Positions 61,245-64,000 of a DNA stretch of 64,000 bases are shown here, piece by piece. Source of the stretch: Methanoculleus chikugoensis (GTDB lineage Archaea > Halobacteriota > Methanomicrobia > Methanomicrobiales > Methanoculleaceae); the NCBI RefSeq assembly GCF_900095385.1, contig NZ_FMID01000038.1:26695-90694 (forward strand), read 5' to 3'. How positions within the stretch are numbered: position 1 is the stretch's first letter; every line of letters starts with the position of its first letter. Under the pieces are notes generated by a model that saw only the letters and a program-made list of their open reading frames with translations, was not told where the DNA came from and searched no databases. Position numbers and translations under genes: made by a program.

Positions 61245-61532
61245 TCACCAGAGGTAGCCGGATTCCACGTCCGTCTCGGTCTCCTCGAACTGCGACATCC
61301 GGTGCATGAAGGCCTTCCTGGCCTGGTAACGCTTCAACTCGGAGAAGAGCAGGTAAAAGTTTACGCCGACGACGATGATGATGAGCATCAGGCTGATCCA
61401 GAGCTGGCTACCGCTCTGGGTTGTGATGAAGGTCGCCGCAAGGAGCACCACGAAGGAGATCAGGTAAAATATCACCCACGTGCGCACCTCAGTGATATCC
61501 ATGCTCTCACAGGATTGTGGTCGTGGCTTCAT
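61245..61532 (-). CDS. small membrane protein, two helices
   Basis: The start is either ATG 61532 or ATG 61502 (MDITEVRTW); the second is more likely for a small membrane protein. It has two hydrophobic helices, WVIFYLISFVVLLAATFITTQ and LWISLMLIIIVVGVNFYLLFSEL, and a short cytoplasmic tail with acidic residues. It converges with cheR with a 3-nt gap. No known family. Confidence 0.65.
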   Translation of the reverse strand: MKPRPQSCESMDITEVRTWVIFYLISFVVLLAATFITTQSGSQLWISLMLIIIVVGVNFYLLFSELKRYQARKAFMHRMSQFEETETDVESGYLW

Positions 61533-61676
61533 ATTAACGATTCCGTTTTAGGGATTCTATCATGAAGGAGGGGTCTGAAAAACCGGGTCAACCCGGCCCA
61601 TAAACGATCTTCCCCGTCGATCTCCGGGCGAGGGCAAACCCGAAGGACTTTTTACCCCGTACATCCTTTTAAATCT

Positions 61677-62276
61677 GTGGATAAAGGCGACGTCTTCAGC
61701 ATTCTTGCCGCCCTGATCATCGTCTCCGTGCTGGCACTGCTCTTTCGGCCGCCCGTAGCGGAGGCCGGGCCGGAGATCCCCGAGATCCCCGCCCCGGCGC
61801 CTCCCGTCACCGTCACCCCCGCCCCGACGCCTGCCGCGCCGCTCGAACCCACCAGGCTCTCCTACGCGACCGGGGTCTGGGACTACCCCTGCTGCCGTCT
61901 CCCTGACAACCTCATGCTCTACGGTGGTTCCGACCCGCCATGGCAGGGAGCTCGGGAGATCATCCCGTTCGCCTACATCGAGGAGGGGCGAGGCGGCATC
62001 ACCGAGGTGTTTCACGTGCCGTACGCGGTATGGAGGCTTAACTGCAGTGTCTCCTCAACGATACGGCCCCAGGCGGCGCATTTCAGGATGGCACTCGTGG
62101 AGTTCGAGAGCGGGACCGTCATAGAGGGAGCCGACCTGCATTACCCCGGCAATATCGTCAAAAACGTCGAGAGAGGAGGGAAAGACTTTTACCTCATCGT
62201 CAGTGTGGATGAAGTGGATTCGTACCGCATCACCCTGGAGACGCTCCCCGAATATTTCTCTGCCCCTCTCGGATGA
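61677..62276 (+). CDS. membrane-anchored or secreted hypothetical protein
   Basis: The start is GTG 61677. The 199-residue protein has an N-terminal helix (FSILAALIIVSVLALLFRPP) without a clear cleavage site, so it is likely an anchor. A Pro/Ala/Thr-rich linker follows (PEIPAPAPPVTVTPAPTP), then a beta-rich domain of about 130 residues with CC in YPCCRLPDNLMLYGG. It resembles small surface proteins of Methanomicrobiales. No known function. Confidence 0.65.
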   Translation: MDKGDVFSILAALIIVSVLALLFRPPVAEAGPEIPEIPAPAPPVTVTPAPTPAAPLEPTRLSYATGVWDYPCCRLPDNLMLYGGSDPPWQGAREIIPFAYIEEGRGGITEVFHVPYAVWRLNCSVSSTIRPQAAHFRMALVEFESGTVIEGADLHYPGNIVKNVERGGKDFYLIVSVDEVDSYRITLETLPEYFSAPLG

Positions 62277-62318
62277 GATCGGGGGCATCCCGGCGATGCG
62301 GTTGTAGTTGCGGGGACT

Positions 62319-62504
62319 TTAGATCTTTTCGACGGTCACCCTGACGCGGTCGCCGGCCCGCACGCCGTGTCCCTTGGGAACGTCGATGTTGAACCAGAGC
62401 ACCTCCGGGTTTTCGTGGTTCTTGTCCTGGGACATGAGGCAGTCTTTCTGATCGTTGATGTTGGCCACAAATTCGACGGGTGCTTCGAACTCAATGATCT
62501 TCAT
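62319..62504 (-). CDS. small hypothetical protein (61 residues)
   Basis: ATG 62504 gives MKIIEFEAPVEFVANINDQK, ending KGHGVRAGDRVRVTVEKI. The last segment looks like a small beta-barrel or TRAM-like end (GDRVRVTVE). The longer ORF has a hydrophobic false extension. No known family. Confidence 0.55.
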   Translation of the reverse strand: MKIIEFEAPVEFVANINDQKDCLMSQDKNHENPEVLWFNIDVPKGHGVRAGDRVRVTVEKI

Positions 62505-62533
62505 GCCGTAGAATAGAGCGTACCAGGATAAAA

Positions 62534-62785
62534 TTATGATGCACGGGAGGTGACGCGCCACGTCGTACTGTTCGAATAACTCCAGCGCCGGATATCCAGC
62601 TCGTCGCAGATCTCAGAGAGGATAGCAAGGTTGATACCGACCTCTTTTGCGGAAAGGCCAAGATCGGTTGCGATATACTTGGATTTAAAGTAGGATTTGC
62701 CGGCTCGCAGCCCTGCCTTGAGGTGATACAGGATCTTTCGCTGGGTGTCGCTATATTTCTCTTTAATACGGTCTTTTGTCGACAT
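62534..62785 (-). CDS. DUF7123-family protein, small winged-helix-like
   Basis: ATG 62785 gives MSTKDRIKEKYSDTQRKILY, then HLKAGLRAGKSYFKSKYIATDLGLSAKEVGINLAILSEICDELDIRRWSYSNSTTWRV. A helical start plus a helix-turn-helix core (KYIATDLGLSAKEVGINLAIL) matches the small DUF7123 proteins of euryarchaea. It may be a DNA- or RNA-binding protein. It is one of two small minus-strand genes here, 30 nt apart. Confidence 0.7.
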   Translation of the reverse strand: MSTKDRIKEKYSDTQRKILYHLKAGLRAGKSYFKSKYIATDLGLSAKEVGINLAILSEICDELDIRRWSYSNSTTWRVTSRAS

Positions 62786-63054
62786 CGACTGATTCCCTCG
62801 TGAGCAAGTGTTTTTTGTCCAGATCAATATTTATATCTACCCATTTGTGTCCGAAAAATAACACGAGAGATATACTAATCGTTGCATATTATTGAGCATC
62901 GTCGTGCCGATCCGGGGGGCAGGGAGTACCATCTGCAGCCCCGAGAGCGTAGCACGGTCATCGCGAGCGCGGGAACCGGAGGGGGGAGGGGCGCTTTCGA
63001 TAGCCCCCCCGCGTCCCAAACGGCACCGGGCGACGACCGCCCGGCATGCCGCCG
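62786..63054. other. 270-nt region without a clear gene
   Basis: The left part is AT-rich and is the promoter region of the DUF7123 gene. The right part is GC-rich noncoding sequence downstream of the minus-strand surface protein. No frame here shows family-like character. Confidence 0.45.
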
Positions 63055-63651
63055 TCACTTCCGGTTCCGCCCGAACACGACGACGAGCGCGGCGACGAGA
63101 GCGGCCAGGATGACGCCGGCTATCGAGAGGGGGGCGGCCTGTGTCGCACTCCCGTTGACCTGTGCCGCCTGGATCGGCGTGAACGTCGGCAGCTCGGCCG
63201 TGGCGGTATCTACCGGCGTCGCCTCGTCCGTCCCGACTACGACGAGAGGACCGGTCTCGTTGGTCGTGTTGTTACCTGTCCCGGCCGGAGTCTCCTCAGG
63301 TGTCTCGTTCTCCACCGGCCCGACCGGGGTTTCTTCCGGAGTCGCGTTCTCCATCGCCCCAACTAAGGTTTCTTCTGGAGTCTCATCCTCGATTGCCCCG
63401 GACAGAGTCTCCTCAGGAGTCTCGTTCTCCGTCTCGTCCGGCGTAACGTCGGAAGCCTCATCATCGGCGGTCTCTTCCGGGGTTTCCTCCGTCAGGGTCT
63501 CTTCGGGGGTCTCACCGGGTGTCGGACTGAGTGTCCAGGTCAGGGGTTCCGTGGCTGCCGTGCTCTGGGCCGCTGCGGGGAGCACAACAGCCGCTGCCGC
63601 CAGAAGCAGCACGACCAGGAGTGCTCTCCACGCCCGTAAGTTTCCGGTCAT
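63055..63651 (-). CDS. surface protein with TPEET repeats and C-terminal anchor
   Basis: The start is ATG 63651. The 198-residue protein has a signal peptide (LLVVLLLAAAAVVLPAAAQ), then a long acidic low-complexity stalk made of ETPEET-like units (ETPEETLTEETPEET, ENATPEETPVGPVENETPEET), and ends with the helix IAGVILAALVAALVVVFGRNRK. The stalk is rich in Thr, Glu and Pro and may be O-glycosylated. This fits a spacer-type surface protein. The repeats imply slippage. Confidence 0.75.
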   Translation of the reverse strand: MTGNLRAWRALLVVLLLAAAAVVLPAAAQSTAATEPLTWTLSPTPGETPEETLTEETPEETADDEASDVTPDETENETPEETLSGAIEDETPEETLVGAMENATPEETPVGPVENETPEETPAGTGNNTTNETGPLVVVGTDEATPVDTATAELPTFTPIQAAQVNGSATQAAPLSIAGVILAALVAALVVVFGRNRK

Positions 63652-63902
63652 GAGAACCCACGTAGGGAATAAGTCTATTTTTATATTTCGGTCATCATCA
63701 AAATTGCATCGACGGGTAACTACCCGGTGCGTCCCACAACATAGCGACAGCATGCATCGCCCCATAGCGGCGACGATCCGGGAAGAATATATAGCGGCAG
63801 TGGTGCACCGGCGCCCGAAGGCCCTGAATGCAGCCAATCGCGGACGGGGCTCCAGAAGAGATCAGACAGCCCGGCCGCAACCTCACGAAAAAGTGGTAGC
63901 GA
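63652..63902. other. 250-nt intergenic region
   Basis: AT-rich sequence at 63670-63700 precedes the minus-strand surface-protein gene and is probably its promoter. Nothing else is recognised. Confidence 0.4.
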
Positions 63903-64000
63903 TCAGATTGGCGATTCACCAATCTTCTTGATCAGGCTGTCAATCACCACGTCACGCATCCCTTCCACGAACTTGATGCTCCCGACGACAAGGTGACCCC
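63903..64000 (-). CDS. C-terminal end of an unidentified gene (truncated by the window edge)
   Basis: The minus-strand frame from the right edge reads GHLVVGSIKFVEGMRDVVID then SLIKKIGESPI and a stop (TGA, complement of 63903-63905). Only 32 residues are visible, too few for a family call. The helical ending VVIDSLIKKIG looks like a real protein C-terminus. Confidence 0.45.
   Translation of the reverse strand, partial: GHLVVGSIKFVEGMRDVVIDSLIKKIGESPI

Noticed and set aside
63055..63651. Plus-strand ORFs of Ser/Val-rich sequence (62882-63931)
   Set aside because: Antisense to the TPEET surface protein, whose signal peptide and anchor make the minus strand the coding strand.

Overview
The window is GC-rich, gene-dense archaeal chromosome from a hydrogenotrophic methanogen, most likely order Methanomicrobiales and probably Methanoculleus or a close relative. 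The order and genus are inferred. Direct support: archaeal transcription factor E, archaeal-type alanyl-tRNA synthetase, tRNA C56 2'-O-methyltransferase, methanogenesis marker protein 8 (DUF2099), the three-gene homocysteine route of methanogens (COG1900, NIL-ferredoxin, COG2122), an FmdE-domain protein, TATA boxes upstream of several genes, tRNAs without encoded CCA, and frequent 4-nt ATGA/GTGA stop-start overlaps. No CRISPR array, rRNA or complete insertion sequence is visible.

Layout. 1-6.5 kb: tail of a surface protein, tRNA-Arg(GCG), an iron-sulfur protein, an orphan AddB-like nuclease and a gate-domain membrane protein. 6.8-14.3 kb is rich in metal and redox functions: a CooC-like ATPase, a flavoredoxin, a Cys-rich peptide, a P1B metal ATPase, TrmO, and a TroA/ZnuA-type metal ABC operon led by an FmdE-domain gene. 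14.4-18.5 kb: a methyltransferase behind a 14-codon upstream ORF, a decayed Fic gene, an HD hydrolase, a SugE-type exporter, a ferredoxin and a DUF421 protein. 18.8-26.3 kb: M42 peptidase, aminotransferase and hexuloisomerase in one run, then Lhr helicase coupled to a phosphoesterase, then a UPF0316 protein. 26.7-31.4 kb: a zinc-ribbon peptide, a membrane-bound winged-helix regulator overlapping alaS, and SWIM and Nif3-like genes. 31.4-36 kb: an IS200/IS605 remnant, a PEGA-repeat surface protein and the homocysteine operon. 36-40.5 kb: an information-processing cluster (winged helix, trm56, ATP-grasp, tfe, HD, ACT) and tRNA-Leu(GAG). 41-47.8 kb: a Cys-cluster protein, a secreted protein, a 1423-residue HEAT-repeat protein and a DUF6573-like/excisionase-HTH protein. 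47.9-50.3 kb: a tightly coupled operon of a CARF-like sensor, a PIN-type nuclease and a HAD hydrolase. 50.5-55 kb: marker 8, a DUF1624 acyltransferase, a 120-nt palindrome and adenine deaminase (apparent CTG start) behind a lipoprotein. 56.2-61.2 kb: a partial chemosensory operon (ParA, PAS-repeat receptor, CheW, CheR). 61.2-64 kb: small hypothetical and surface proteins.

Two things stand out. First, the CARF-like/PIN/HAD operon looks like a ligand-gated RNase module away from any CRISPR locus. Second, an intergenic repeat family built from GCGAAG iterations and a CTTCGCGTGA/TCACGCGAAG inverted repeat occurs at five sites (about 18.65, 25.5, 36.0, 40.6 and 50.4 kb). Large antisense ORFs opposite alaS, lhr, the HEAT gene, ade and others are codon-bias shadows and were left out.
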